Shown: positions 1-9,254, numbered from the stretch's first letter. The stretch: 64,000 bases of DNA from Ignavibacteriota bacterium (GCA_025358305.1 JANYJZ010000003.1:1-64000); one strand, 5' to 3'. Notes: generated by a model not told the origin, from the sequence alone. A program made the numbers and translations.

Positions 1-2
1 CC

Positions 3-1046
3 TTTAGTTATCAAGCGGGATATACGTCAAGAGAAACATTGCAACTCGGTATGGGATACTGGCTGAAATTCCCATCCGACACTTCCATTGTGATGGCCGG
101 ATCGGTCGACAGCACCGATACGATAATGGTCACTGCAAATTGGAACATGATAGGCGCTATATCATCATCGGTCCCAATATCGTCAATTATATCTGTGCCG
201 CCCTTGATCGTGACATCGGGGACGTTCTATGGGTACTCAAGTAATACGGGGTATTATTCAGAAGACACGCTTCAGCCTGGCAAAGCGTATTGGGTAAAGG
301 TGAGTTCGGCTGGGAAGCTTATTGTCACTTCCGGAGGACTGACGAAATCGGCAACATCAATAGCGATGACGGGTGCCAAAGGGAGTCCGCCGGACGTGCC
401 CCCGTTCTTGAGCCAGGCCAACGTCATTACGGTAACTGATGCGATCGGACGCAGCAAAGCTCTCTCATACGGAACTGCAGGGCAGGTAGCGGACATGGAT
501 CAATTTGAACTCCCCCCCTCACCTCCAGCCGGCATCTTTGATGTTCGCTACGGTTCAAATCGCTGGTATGAATTCTCGCAAATGGGCGAGCCAAAAGAAA
601 TACCGGTTATAATCACCGGTGCAAGATTTCCTTTGTCAATTTCGTGGAAAGGTCATGCATCGGCCACACTCATTGTTGATGGCATAAAGTATTCGTTGGT
701 ACATGCGAACGAAGTACGCATCGCGAATCCCGCATCGCGAATCATTCTACACCTTTCTCGGACAACCCCATTAAGCATGGCCACGGATTTTTCCCTTTCA
801 CAAAACTATCCCAATCCATTCAATCCAGTAACGGTTATTCGGTATTCCCTGCCGGTAAGCCGTCACGTTTCGCTGAAGATATATAATGTCCTTGGTCAGT
901 TAGTTTCGGTGCTCGTTGATGAGCTTCAAGATGTGGGATCCAAGACCGTAGAATGGAACGCGGGCAACATGCCAAGTGGGATTTACTACTATCAGCTGAC
1001 CTCGGGTCCTTTCACTCAGGCCAAGAAACTGATGTTGCTAAAATGA
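3..1046 (+). CDS. T9SS type A sorting-domain protein, C-terminal part (cut by window edge)
   Basis: The frame is open to the first base, so only the C-terminal ~347 residues are present. Two related segments open it, the second containing the pattern WNMIGA...GYY...PGKAYWVKV, which recurs in the two neighbouring secreted proteins. About 100 unassigned residues follow. The last ~85 residues are a typical T9SS type A sorting domain: [17 protein letters not shown], then SLKIYNVLGQLV, and a Lys-rich end (AKKLMLLK). In the family this domain directs export across the outer membrane and is usually removed. The protein is therefore probably secreted or surface-bound; its substrate or partner is unknown. 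Base composition is visibly more AT-rich than the rest of the window. The TGA stop directly abuts the 5' end of a group II intron. Confidence 0.85.
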   Translation, partial: FSYQAGYTSRETLQLGMGYWLKFPSDTSIVMAGSVDSTDTIMVTANWNMIGAISSSVPISSIISVPPLIVTSGTFYGYSSNTGYYSEDTLQPGKAYWVKVSSAGKLIVTSGGLTKSATSIAMTGAKGSPPDVPPFLSQANVITVTDAIGRSKALSYGTAGQVADMDQFELPPSPPAGIFDVRYGSNRWYEFSQMGEPKEIPVIITGARFPLSISWKGHASATLIVDGIKYSLVHANEVRIANPASRIILHLSRTTPLSMATDFSLSQNYPNPFNPVTVIRYSLPVSRHVSLKIYNVLGQLVSVLVDELQDVGSKTVEWNAGNMPSGIYYYQLTSGPFTQAKKLMLLK

Positions 1047-1738
1047 GTGCCAAGTTAAGCTGATCCTGATCTTGTTGGGTGCGGAGTGAAGGTGCTCCAC
1101 TCCAAGTCCCAACCGTGACGAACTCTGACGTCACGATAGCGAGGAGTCGGTGTGGGGCTGGCAACGGCCCCATACTAAGCGACTCGACAACGTAACCTGA
1201 AAGGGTGCAACGCAAACAGCCAGGTCGTAACGTAAGTGAACGCAATGGTAGCCTCGTAAATATCAGACATGAGATGAGCGAGCCCCTATTCTATGGGCGA
1301 AGCTAATACTCGGCAGGGAGCAGACAGGGAAAACAACCTGCTGGAGCATCTCCGGGGTGTGAGCGACGACATGGATGGAAAGAGCAGGAACGGAACTTGG
1401 GAAGCCTCCCTTGGCCGAGAACCGAGAGGTTTAGGAGAAGAGCCCTCTTCATAATGGAACAAAAGAGAGGGAAGTCAGGTGGAGGTGGCGGATGAGGCCT
1501 TAGTACCGATGAAGTCGTGGAAACACGACGGAGGGAAGGGCTTTTGGTGAAGGTCAAGCTTTCAGCGAAAAGAAGGGGCGTGTATTGCGCAAGCTAACAA
1601 GCACAGAATGGCTTCGGGACTTTCAAAGAAAGCTGCATGAGAAGGCGAAAGCCGAGCCGGGGTTCCGGTTCTACGTACTATACGACAAGATGAGTCGTAT
1701 GGAAGTGTTGGAGGAGGCCTATCGCTCAGTGGCTTGGA
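1047..1738 (+). mobile_element. Group II intron, 5' fragment only
   Basis: The segment starts with GTGCC (group II 5' consensus GUGYG) immediately after the TGA of the upstream gene. About 36 nt in comes a GGAG/CTCC stem with a TGAAGGTG loop, resembling the early domain I hairpin of bacterial introns. The body is rich in paired, non-coding-looking sequence, for example GGGGC...GCCCC near 1176-1193. It leads into the N-terminus of an intron-encoded reverse transcriptase at 1585. The rest of the RT, maturase and domains V-VI are absent; the sequence switches to a secreted-protein gene somewhere in 1729-1748. Either a deletion or a chimeric assembly join could explain this. It is the only stretch over 300 nt without an intact gene. 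Confidence 0.78.
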
Positions 1739-1797
1739 TCGTCACGAGTCGAACTAGCAATGAACACCAGGTGGAATCTTATTTCGTTGCCGCTTAA
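1585..1797 (+). pseudogene. Group II intron reverse transcriptase/maturase, N-terminal stub
   Basis: The frame opens at TTG after AGAAGGGG, a plausible ribosome site. Residues ~9-48 match the N-terminus of group II intron RTs (LtrA-like): [17 protein letters not shown], then [17 protein letters not shown]. In the family this is followed by a GAPGVDG-type motif and the YADD polymerase domain. Here the match stops after AYRSV (about position 1729), and the remaining ~22 codons read out of frame through the next secreted-protein gene until TAA. A 70-residue product would have no catalytic domain, so this is a remnant that would depend on an intact copy elsewhere for mobility. Confidence 0.75.
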
Positions 1798-2572
1798 CGT
1801 GAGCAACGATTCCGCGGCCGTTCTCTTCCCGCAGGCAATAAGCAGTGCATTTGCATATACCGCCGGCACAGGGTATCAAGCACAATCGTCGTTACGCAGG
1901 GGAGAAGGATACTGGCTCAAGTATGGGGCACAATCTTCTCTCATGATCTCAGGGGATGGTATGCCGACCGACAGCATTCCGGTCGGAGATGGGTGGAATC
2001 TGGTGGGTGCATTGAGCACGCCCATCATTACCTCCATGATTCACTCCGCTCCGCCAGGTATGATCACATCTCAGTTCTTCAGTTACAAGGGAAGCTATGT
2101 TGCGTCCGATACGATCGAACCAGGGAAGGGCTATTGGGTGAAGGTCAACGGGAACGGAACGCTCATTCTGTCCTCTGCGGGGAACGCGAACGTGTCGGCC
2201 GCATCGAGGATCAGGATCGTTGCAAGCAGTGAGCTCCCGCCGTCCCCTCCGGACGGTGATGCCTCGCTCCCCGCGACTCAGGTCCCGCACCAGTTTGCCT
2301 TGGATCAGAATTATCCAAACCCATTCAATCCATCGACGCTGATCCATTATCAGCTGCCCGTTGCGAGCCACGTCACGATGAAGATCTATAACATCTTAGG
2401 TCAGGAAGTGAGAACTCTTGTGAACGACGTCCAGAATGCCGGATATTTGTCGGTGACGTTTGACGCGAGCGGACTTCCAAGCGGGATGTATTTTTACCGA
2501 TTGCAGGCGATCGCGACGTCGGAGGCGACCGCCGCATTCAGTGATGTGAAGAAGTTATTGTTGATCAAGTAA
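1760..2572 (+). CDS. T9SS type A sorting-domain protein, 5'-truncated by the intron junction
   Basis: The similarity to the neighbouring secreted proteins starts at or just before this ATG (in-frame codons back to about 1739 read S-S-R-V-E-L-A). The true N-terminus, including any signal peptide, is missing. Residues ~4-45 carry TRWNLISLP...FAYTAG...GEGYWLKY and residues ~70-130 a second unit, GWNLVG...FFSYKGSY...PGKGYWVKV. After a Pro-rich linker comes a complete T9SS sorting domain with [26 protein letters not shown] and SGMYFYRL, ending in DVKKLLLIK. Without a signal peptide the product could not reach T9SS, so this copy is probably non-functional unless the junction is an assembly artefact. 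Confidence 0.75.
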   Translation: MNTRWNLISLPLNVSNDSAAVLFPQAISSAFAYTAGTGYQAQSSLRRGEGYWLKYGAQSSLMISGDGMPTDSIPVGDGWNLVGALSTPIITSMIHSAPPGMITSQFFSYKGSYVASDTIEPGKGYWVKVNGNGTLILSSAGNANVSAASRIRIVASSELPPSPPDGDASLPATQVPHQFALDQNYPNPFNPSTLIHYQLPVASHVTMKIYNILGQEVRTLVNDVQNAGYLSVTFDASGLPSGMYFYRLQAIATSEATAAFSDVKKLLLIK

Positions 2573-2737
2573 CTGATACCGGCCGCAGCCCATGAACAAT
2601 TCGCTCGCGCCGACCAGCTCTATTTGCGGCATTTCAGCCGTCCGGCGCGAAAGCGATCAAAATGGCGACAAGTGTGTCTCTTTCCACAACGGGGTGGCGC
2701 ACATTTTGCACATACCATTGTTTGGAGGATTTCATCG

Positions 2738-5700
2738 ATGAGAACTCTTGGTCAGATAGTGCGCATCAGCGCTGTCGTGTTGACGATCGCTCAGCCTCTC
2801 CGCGCGCAGGTGACGAGCTGGCAATGGCTCAACCCGTTGCCGCAAGGGAACTCCCTCTCCAAGGTCCAGATGCTGGACGCAAGTAACATCGTCGCCGTAG
2901 GACTGGGCGGTGCGGTCATCCGCAGTACCGACGGAGGCGCCGACTGGCTTGTCGCCGACAATGTCAATGGGGTAAAGGCCTTCGAGAATCTCTCCTTCAC
3001 CGATGCCAATACCGGAACGGTCGTAGGGACCGACGGCAGTATTCTCCGGACGACCGACGGCGGCATTACATGGACGAGCCAACTCAGCGGGACGAACGAG
3101 ATTCTTCATGGGGTTTCCTTCCCCAATGCGACGACAGGAACGGCGGTCGGGTTCAACGGCACGATCCTCCACACGACGAATGGCGGCACAACCTGGTCAC
3201 CGCAGAGCAGCGGTACCGGCGCATGGCTCACAGCGGTTTCCTTTACGGATGCCAACACGGGGACGGTCGTGGCGCGCGGCGGCACGATCCTTCGCACGAC
3301 GAACGGGGGCGGCACGTGGACTCCGCAGGTCAGCGGAACGGGTCAGCATCTGCTCGATGTCTTCTTCATCAATGCGAACACGGGTACGACGGTCGGTTCC
3401 AACGGCACAATACTCCATACGACGGATGGGGGTGCAACGTGGGTTCCTCAAACAAGCGGTACGGGGAGCTGGCTCTGGGGAGTGACGATGAGTGACGCGA
3501 ATACCGCAGTGGCAACCGGAGATGATGGGACGATCCTGCGAACGACCGATGGCGGCGCTTCGTGGGTGCCACAGACCAGCGGATCGGCGCAGTTTCTCCT
3601 TGGGGTTTCATATACGGATGCCAATACGGGCACGGTGGTCGGCGGCGGCGGCACGATCTTTCGTACGACGAACGGCGGCGCGGCATGGAGCAGCCAGACC
3701 AGCGGGCCGACAAATTGGCTCTTCGACATATCGTTCGCCAGCGCCGATATAGGGACAGCGGTCGGAGAACGGGGGACCATCCTTCGATCCACGACCGGAG
3801 GGGCCACGTGGATCAGCCAGGCAAGCGGTATCCTTGATGACCTGCTCGGCGTTTCATTTCTTGATGTGAACACGGGTACCGCTGTGGGGGCCGGCGGCGC
3901 GATCGTGCGGACGACCAACGGGGGAACGACGTGGACGCCGCAAACGAGCGGCACCTCGAACGACCTTCTCGGTGTCTCGTTCACTGATGCGAACACAGGA
4001 ACGACCGTGGGGACCGGCGGCACCATCCTCCGCACCACCGACGCCGGAACGACGTGGAACTCACAGACAAGCGGAACATTGAACGATCTTGTGAAGGTCT
4101 CCTTCACCGACGCGAGCACGGGAACGGTCGTAGGGATCGGCGGCACGATTCTCCGGACAACTGACGGTGGCGCAACGTGGGCGTCTCAGACGAGCGGTAC
4201 ATTCAATGATCTGTATGCCGTCTCTTTCACGAGCACCAGTACGGGAACTGCAGTCGGCCTTGCCGGAACGGTCCTCCGGACGACCGACAGCGGCACGACC
4301 TGGACAAGCCAAACGAGCGGAGTATCCGAGGATCTGTACGGCGTCACATTCGCGAGTTTCAACACCGGCGTTGCCGTGGGATTTTCGGGGTCGACCGCAG
4401 CGATCATCCGGACGACCAATGGCGGGGCAACCTGGACAAAATGGACGATCCCGACGGGCAACCCTCTTTCGGGCATCTCGCTGACGCCAACAAATGCCAC
4501 CGGCTTTCGTTCGATCGCGGTCGGCTTCGGAGGCACGATCATCTGCAGCGCATTTTCCCCGCTGAATTTGAAGACCTGGACCGGAACGGTGGATTCCTCC
4601 TGGAATGTGGCCGGCAACTGGTCGCCTGCGGGCGTCCCTACGCCGGGGGACAGCGTCGTCATCCCATCGGTCGCCACTCCCCCTGTTGTCATCGCAACGC
4701 AACAGCAGATTACCGTCGCCTCCCTCAACATCGTGTCAGGGGCGAAACTGACGATCACCGACGCCCTCCGGAGATTCGTCGTGAAAAGCGATGTACGGAT
4801 TGACGGCACCCTGGAGGTCCGTCCTCCGGCGACAACGAGCATCGTCGTTGGAGGCAATTGGATCATCGGCGGCGGGCCCGCACTGCGCAAATCAATGTTG
4901 GTGTCCGATGACGGGTTCCTTCCGGCGAAGTCGACCGTCTACTTCAAGGGCGAGGGTACGTTCGAAAAGAACTTCTATAATCTCGTGCTCGATACGGCGT
5001 CGGCGATGTCTACCTCGGGAAATGTGAACGTGGCGAATCAATGCGCGGTCCTCCAGACCGTCGTCCTTCGCCCCGTGGACACGCTTTCCCTCTCAAGTGC
5101 CGATCCGCAGGCGTTGACGGGGAAAGGAGTGGTTTCCGACGGAACGGTGAAGCGCGCCATCCTGCCCGCTTCAACAGATCGGTATCGATTCGATAGCGAC
5201 AGCACGTATCTACGCTTCAACGGCGCCGGCACCTATCCGTCGGTCGTCTCGGTCACGTCGTTTCCTGGCGCGCAGGCCTCATCCTCTCCGTCGGGATGGA
5301 CTGCCGTTCCAAGTCATATTGATTCGTCGTCGAATACCATTGTTGCGGATTCCATCGCACATTTGACAAAATGGGCGATCGGCATTCCCCACCTGACCTC
5401 CCTCGGAGGGCCGATGCCAAGCATAGAACGATTCTATGAGATAACTCAGATCGGAGGCAGCGATTGGCAGGCGCGGCTCTCAATGCACTACGACCAGTCC
5501 GAGGTGCCAGCAGGTCTTGATGAAGATTCGCTGGTCATTCTCACGAACGATCTGGCCTACGGCATCGTCGATCTCGTTTCTCAAAAGAGTGGCGGATGGG
5601 AGCTGGTGTCGGTGCCCGTGATCGTGGGTGACTATCGGAAATCATCGGTCTATCCGACGGCGGTCTCACCCGCGTTTTCGTATGTCGGTTCATACCAGCT

Positions 5701-6367
5701 TCGCGATACCTTGAAGAACGGAACGGGATACTGGGTCCGACTCCCGGGGTCAAGCACGATTCACTCCGTCGGAAATCTCTTGTATCGGGATACCATCGCC
5801 GTGCAGTCAGGTTGGAACATCATCGGATCTGTCAGCGTTCCCATCCCGGTGAGTTCCATCACTTCGATTCCTCCCGGTCTCGTGACGACGCAGTTCTTCG
5901 GATACGAAGGAGCATACCAAAATGCGGATACGATCCGACCGGGCGATGCGTATTGGGTGAAGGTCTCCGCATCGGGACGCATCATCCTGTCCCTGCCGGT
6001 TCTTGGCGAATCCGTCAGCAGGATTACCATACGGCCGACCATAGAGACGCCGCCGCCGCCGCCGCCGCCTGACGGCGCCGGATCCTCTCTTGACCAAACA
6101 CCGAATGCATTCGCGCTTGACCAAAACTATCCCAATCCGTTCAATCCGTCGACGACGATACGCTATCAATTGCCGGTCGCGAGCCAAGTCTCGTTAAAGG
6201 TCTACAACGCGCTCGGGCAGGTCGTCGGCGTGCTGGTGGACGAAGTTCAGGACGCAGGCTACAAGTCGGTGGAGTGGAACACGAGAAGCGTCGCGAGCGG
6301 TGTGTATCTCTGCCGCCTCGTTGCAGGAGGATTCGTGGAAACGAGGAAGTTAGTTCTGCTGAGATAA
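2738..6367 (+). CDS. Secreted YCF48-type beta-propeller protein with T9SS type A sorting domain
   Basis: The start is ATG 2738, preceded by GGAGG at nine bases and followed by a signal peptide (MRTLGQIVRISAVVLTIAQP, cleavage near RAQ). This gives 1209 residues; longer upstream frames lack a signal. Residues ~35-610 hold about 13 repeats of ~41 residues, each with a T-T-(D/N)-G-G-x-x-W motif, typical of YCF48/BNR-like propellers. Next come a WTGTVDSSWNVAGNW segment like other cell-surface modules, a beta-rich region, and the paired GWELVSVPV / GWNIIGSV...GDAYWVKV module shared with both upstream genes. A poly-Pro linker encoded by CCG repeats precedes the sorting domain ([19 protein letters not shown]...RKLVLLR). 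It is probably a large surface or released protein; ligand unknown. Confidence 0.9.
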   Translation: MRTLGQIVRISAVVLTIAQPLRAQVTSWQWLNPLPQGNSLSKVQMLDASNIVAVGLGGAVIRSTDGGADWLVADNVNGVKAFENLSFTDANTGTVVGTDGSILRTTDGGITWTSQLSGTNEILHGVSFPNATTGTAVGFNGTILHTTNGGTTWSPQSSGTGAWLTAVSFTDANTGTVVARGGTILRTTNGGGTWTPQVSGTGQHLLDVFFINANTGTTVGSNGTILHTTDGGATWVPQTSGTGSWLWGVTMSDANTAVATGDDGTILRTTDGGASWVPQTSGSAQFLLGVSYTDANTGTVVGGGGTIFRTTNGGAAWSSQTSGPTNWLFDISFASADIGTAVGERGTILRSTTGGATWISQASGILDDLLGVSFLDVNTGTAVGAGGAIVRTTNGGTTWTPQTSGTSNDLLGVSFTDANTGTTVGTGGTILRTTDAGTTWNSQTSGTLNDLVKVSFTDASTGTVVGIGGTILRTTDGGATWASQTSGTFNDLYAVSFTSTSTGTAVGLAGTVLRTTDSGTTWTSQTSGVSEDLYGVTFASFNTGVAVGFSGSTAAIIRTTNGGATWTKWTIPTGNPLSGISLTPTNATGFRSIAVGFGGTIICSAFSPLNLKTWTGTVDSSWNVAGNWSPAGVPTPGDSVVIPSVATPPVVIATQQQITVASLNIVSGAKLTITDALRRFVVKSDVRIDGTLEVRPPATTSIVVGGNWIIGGGPALRKSMLVSDDGFLPAKSTVYFKGEGTFEKNFYNLVLDTASAMSTSGNVNVANQCAVLQTVVLRPVDTLSLSSADPQALTGKGVVSDGTVKRAILPASTDRYRFDSDSTYLRFNGAGTYPSVVSVTSFPGAQASSSPSGWTAVPSHIDSSSNTIVADSIAHLTKWAIGIPHLTSLGGPMPSIERFYEITQIGGSDWQARLSMHYDQSEVPAGLDEDSLVILTNDLAYGIVDLVSQKSGGWELVSVPVIVGDYRKSSVYPTAVSPAFSYVGSYQLRDTLKNGTGYWVRLPGSSTIHSVGNLLYRDTIAVQSGWNIIGSVSVPIPVSSITSIPPGLVTTQFFGYEGAYQNADTIRPGDAYWVKVSASGRIILSLPVLGESVSRITIRPTIETPPPPPPPDGAGSSLDQTPNAFALDQNYPNPFNPSTTIRYQLPVASQVSLKVYNALGQVVGVLVDEVQDAGYKSVEWNTRSVASGVYLCRLVAGGFVETRKLVLLR
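2850..4560 (+). repeat. Degenerate 123-bp tandem repeats encoding propeller blades
   Basis: About 13 imperfect units of roughly 123 bp (41 codons) lie head to tail inside the propeller gene, plus a decayed last unit. Each encodes a strand pattern ending in GGTILRTT(D/N)GGxxW. Units near 3000-3450 and 3900-4300 are the most alike, which suggests unit duplication within the gene. Confidence 0.8.
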
Positions 6368-6371
6368 TACT

Positions 6372-7187
6372 CTATGGTTTCTGCACCGCTGCTTCCAGGA
6401 ATCTCCTGAGCGCGCCACACATCATCGCTGGTTGCTCAAGCGGCAGCGCATGTCCACATTCGGCCAATATCTCTGTCGTCGAACGGCTGATCATCTTTCC
6501 ATACGCCGCGGCGTATCGCGCCGGAATCACCCGGTCCTCTCTTCCCCACAGAATGAGCGTGGGCACGCGGATCTCTGAAAGCCGTTCACGGAAGCCTTCC
6601 GCCGGCACCGCGCCGTTGATCACACACTCGAACCAATTCCGCCTTCTCTCAGGATCCCTCACCATCTGAAGATATTCCATCACGATCTCCGGCGGCTGGT
6701 TCGCAGGATCGACGTAGAGCCTGCCGTTGAGGCGCCGGAGCATCTTCTCGTTTCGCAAGAAGATATTCGTCGCGACCATCTTGACGACACGAGAGAGCCA
6801 TTTCCATCGTAGGATCCGGTATCGGGTCATCAGCCCGGCGGGGCAGATCAGGACGAGGGCTGTCACGCTTGCGGGGTTCATCGCCGCGAGCGTCGCGGCG
6901 ATCTGCCCCCCGTACGATGTTCCCATCAGAGCCGCATCCTGCAGCCCGAGATGTTCGATCACTCCCTTGACAAGGAGTGCGTGATCCCGGACGGACAGGG
7001 AGGTCGTTGAAGGCGCGGACGAACCGAACCCGGGAAGGTGGACGTTCAAGAGATCGTACGACGCGGAGAGCGGCCCCCACACCTTGTTCCAAACGGATGT
7101 CGTACCGAGTCCGTGTATGAGAACGATCGGGCGGCCTGTTCCTTCGCGCTTGACGAAGAGATTGTGACCGCGAACAGGAATGATCAT
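6372..7187 (-). CDS. Alpha/beta-hydrolase fold protein
   Basis: This is a single-domain alpha/beta hydrolase of 271 residues. It has the oxyanion-hole HGLG near residue 25, the nucleophile elbow GTSYGG with Ser91, an acid Asp218 in the GREDRVIP context and a His246 in ECGHALPLEQP. All triad residues are therefore present. The layout resembles carboxyl-ester or meta-cleavage-product hydrolases, but the substrate cannot be read from sequence. No signal peptide is seen, so it should be cytoplasmic. It is the last gene of a minus-strand operon, six bases after trmH, and its stop is only a few bases from the convergent propeller gene, with no terminator between them. Confidence 0.85.
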   Translation of the reverse strand: MIIPVRGHNLFVKREGTGRPIVLIHGLGTTSVWNKVWGPLSASYDLLNVHLPGFGSSAPSTTSLSVRDHALLVKGVIEHLGLQDAALMGTSYGGQIAATLAAMNPASVTALVLICPAGLMTRYRILRWKWLSRVVKMVATNIFLRNEKMLRRLNGRLYVDPANQPPEIVMEYLQMVRDPERRRNWFECVINGAVPAEGFRERLSEIRVPTLILWGREDRVIPARYAAAYGKMISRSTTEILAECGHALPLEQPAMMCGALRRFLEAAVQKP

Positions 7188-7193
7188 TGCCGC

Positions 7194-7775
7194 CTACCGA
7201 CGCTTGATCCAGGCTTCTGCCATCGCAGTGAGCGCTTCGGGAGAAAGGGCTGATCCGGGGTCCTTCGGAGCGCCAAGACGCTGCCGAAACGTCTCGTAGA
7301 GCGTGACGGCGCAGGCCACCGAGACGTTGAGGCTTTGGATCATCCCGGTCATCGGAATGAGAAAGTTCCCGTCGGCGAGCTTCGCCGCCTCGTCCGATAC
7401 TCCGGCGTGCTCGTTCCCAAAAACGAGGGCGATCTTCTTGGTAAGATCGAGATCATAGAGGGCGGTCGACGAAGACCCCATGTGCGTCGCGTAGATCAAA
7501 AACCCTTCTTCGTGCAGCCTGCCGTAGCACTCTTTAATAGAGGGGAACTTCCTGCGCTGGACCCATTTCGTCGCGCTCGCGGAGCTTTTCTTCCCCAGCT
7601 TGGGGAACTTCTCCGTTACGTAGACGAGCTGCACCTCCATGACGCCGACCGCGTCGGCGGACCGGAGCATGGCGCTCACGTTGTGCGGGTCGTGGATGTT
7701 CTCCATGACGATCGTGAGGTTCGGCTGGCGGTGATTGAGAACAGAGAGGATCTTTTCTTTTCGGCGTTCGGTCAT
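7194..7775 (-). CDS. trmH: tRNA (guanosine(18)-2'-O)-methyltransferase, SpoU/TrmH family
   Basis: It would methylate the 2'-OH of G18 in the tRNA D-loop using SAM. The three SPOUT motifs are clear: motif 1 ENIHDPHNVSAMLRSADAVG (residues ~25-45), motif 2 LVFGNEHAGVS and motif 3 IPMTGMIQSLNVSVA. The N-terminal HRQPNLTIVMENIH and overall spacing match E. coli TrmH closely, and the length of 193 is close to the short TrmH forms. It sits between an EamA permease (10-base gap) and a hydrolase (6-base gap) on the minus strand, so it is probably co-transcribed. Confidence 0.93.
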   Translation of the reverse strand: MTERRKEKILSVLNHRQPNLTIVMENIHDPHNVSAMLRSADAVGVMEVQLVYVTEKFPKLGKKSSASATKWVQRRKFPSIKECYGRLHEEGFLIYATHMGSSSTALYDLDLTKKIALVFGNEHAGVSDEAAKLADGNFLIPMTGMIQSLNVSVACAVTLYETFRQRLGAPKDPGSALSPEALTAMAEAWIKRR

Positions 7776-7785
7776 TTTCGATAGT

Positions 7786-8694
7786 TCAATTGGAAAGAGC
7801 CTCCGGTTTCAAGACCTGCGAAGCGTCCTGTTTCAATTGAAGCAGCGCGATCGCCGCGATGACGAGCGCCGCTCCGACGAGTTGGATCGGGGAAAGGGCT
7901 TCCTGGAGGATGAAGTAGGCGGACGTGATGGCGACGATCGGTTCGAACGTCGCCGTAATGATCCCCCGGGATGCGGTGAGATAGCGCATGCCGGAGAAGT
8001 AGAGCGAGTGGGGTATCAATATTGAGATCATCGCGAAGAGGAAAAATGTCCCCCACGTGGACGAGGAATAATGCGCCGTGATGAGGTTCCAGGGGGGATT
8101 GACGAAGAGCCAGAAAACGGTGGCGGAGAGAAATGCGTAGATAAGCGCGGTCCAGACCTTGTAATCTTTGAGAATATGTCGGAGCCAAATGTTCGTAAAA
8201 CCCCAGCAGCATGCCGATGCGAATCCCGACATGAGCCCGATGTTGCTGATCTGGAGGATCGAGAGGTCCTTTCCCGCGATCGCGAGGAAGCATCCGGCTA
8301 ACGACACGACGCCTGCCGCGATCTTGAGGAAGGTCAGTTCCTCTTCGCGCGTGACGGCGGCATAGAGGAGGACGAACACCGGTGCGAGGTACTGCAGGAG
8401 AATGGCGGTCGCGACGTTCGTCTCGCGGATGGTAAAATAGTAGAAGAAATTCGACCCGGCGATGCCGACAAGGCCGAGGAGGACGAACCGGTAGAGGTCC
8501 TTGATCCGAATCCTCAGAAGATCCCGCCGGAAGATCAGAAAGTAGAGCAACAGAAGAACGCAGGAGATGGTGATGCGGGTCTGGACCAGAACGAGCATCT
8601 CCACCTGCTGCGTGAAGAGGAGCTTCGCGACGGTCGCCGAAACACCCCAGAAGAGGGTGGCGCCGAGAATGGAAAGGTAGCCGCGTGCCGACAT
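7786..8694 (-). CDS. EamA/DMT-family transporter
   Basis: This 302-residue protein has about ten hydrophobic segments arranged as two EamA halves, as in the drug/metabolite transporter superfamily. The N-terminal half starts YLSILGATLFWGVSATVAK and the second half begins near GLMSGFASACCWGFTNIWLR; both show the usual G-x-x-x-(F/W)-G pattern. It should be an inner-membrane permease or exporter of small metabolites; the substrate is not predictable. Its ATG overlaps the upstream gene's TGA by one base, indicating translational coupling. Confidence 0.88.
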   Translation of the reverse strand: MSARGYLSILGATLFWGVSATVAKLLFTQQVEMLVLVQTRITISCVLLLLYFLIFRRDLLRIRIKDLYRFVLLGLVGIAGSNFFYYFTIRETNVATAILLQYLAPVFVLLYAAVTREEELTFLKIAAGVVSLAGCFLAIAGKDLSILQISNIGLMSGFASACCWGFTNIWLRHILKDYKVWTALIYAFLSATVFWLFVNPPWNLITAHYSSSTWGTFFLFAMISILIPHSLYFSGMRYLTASRGIITATFEPIVAITSAYFILQEALSPIQLVGAALVIAAIALLQLKQDASQVLKPEALSN

Positions 8695-9254
8695 CAGGGT
8701 TCCGGGGACGGCGCGTCCTGCGGGGGAATCGACCCTTCCTCTGCTTTGCGGCGGCAGTACGCCGACATTTCGTCGTTGCCGACAAGTTCGTAGAGATGAC
8801 CGAGACGCTGGTAGAGCATGGTTGGGAGGACCACTTTCTGGACCCCTTCCTTTAAAAAATTGATCAAAACGGAGGCCGGCGGAATGTTGAGGTCCGGCTC
8901 GAAGCAGTCCGCGGCGTCGAGGTACGGCTCCGGCTGTCCCGGGTTCACATGGGCGGCCTTGCGGTAGTACACAAGCGTGAGCTCGTAATTATCCTTCATC
9001 GACGTCGTGGCCTCGAACACGCTCGCGAGCCACATGTAGACGTCGTACGCAATATGCGAAAATTCTTGGGAAAGTTTCTCGCCGAACAGCCTGAGCTCGT
9101 CGGGCGTCAGCGAATGATTCCAGAAGAGGAGACGGTAGAGCTCGATGTCGTCGATGCGCTGCCGGAGCGCATGTTCGAAGGCCTCAAAGATCTCGTTAAA
9201 GTCCGTCGACGACTCAAAGCGCTTACGTATGTCGTGAATCGTAAGTCCAGACAT
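8694..9254 (-). CDS. Helical (TPR-like) protein of unknown function
   Basis: The start is ATG 9254, with GGGAGGG just upstream and the promoter at 9382-9410 about 120 bases away; it gives 186 residues beginning MSGLTIHDIRKRFESS. Longer in-frame starts lie too near the promoter. It is predicted nearly all helical, with segments such as LTLVYYRKAAHVNPGQPEPYLDAADCF and MLYQRLGHLYELVGNDE that resemble TPR units without clean consensus. There is no signal peptide or membrane segment. It is the first gene of the operon with the EamA permease, trmH and hydrolase. I do not recognise a family. Confidence 0.72.
   Translation of the reverse strand: MSGLTIHDIRKRFESSTDFNEIFEAFEHALRQRIDDIELYRLLFWNHSLTPDELRLFGEKLSQEFSHIAYDVYMWLASVFEATTSMKDNYELTLVYYRKAAHVNPGQPEPYLDAADCFEPDLNIPPASVLINFLKEGVQKVVLPTMLYQRLGHLYELVGNDEMSAYCRRKAEEGSIPPQDAPSPEP

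Noticed and set aside
1079-1083. GTGCG as the 5' end of the group II intron
   Set aside because: It matches the consensus better than 1047, but leaves only three bases before the early domain I hairpin, while known introns have about 27 or more. GTGCC at 1047 also abuts the gene stop.
2850-4560. Regular repeats as a CRISPR array
   Set aside because: The repeats are coding, in frame, degenerate and contiguous with no spacers.
6049-6069. CCG run as an expansion or regulatory repeat
   Set aside because: It encodes the poly-Pro linker before the sorting domain, a common feature in this protein class.
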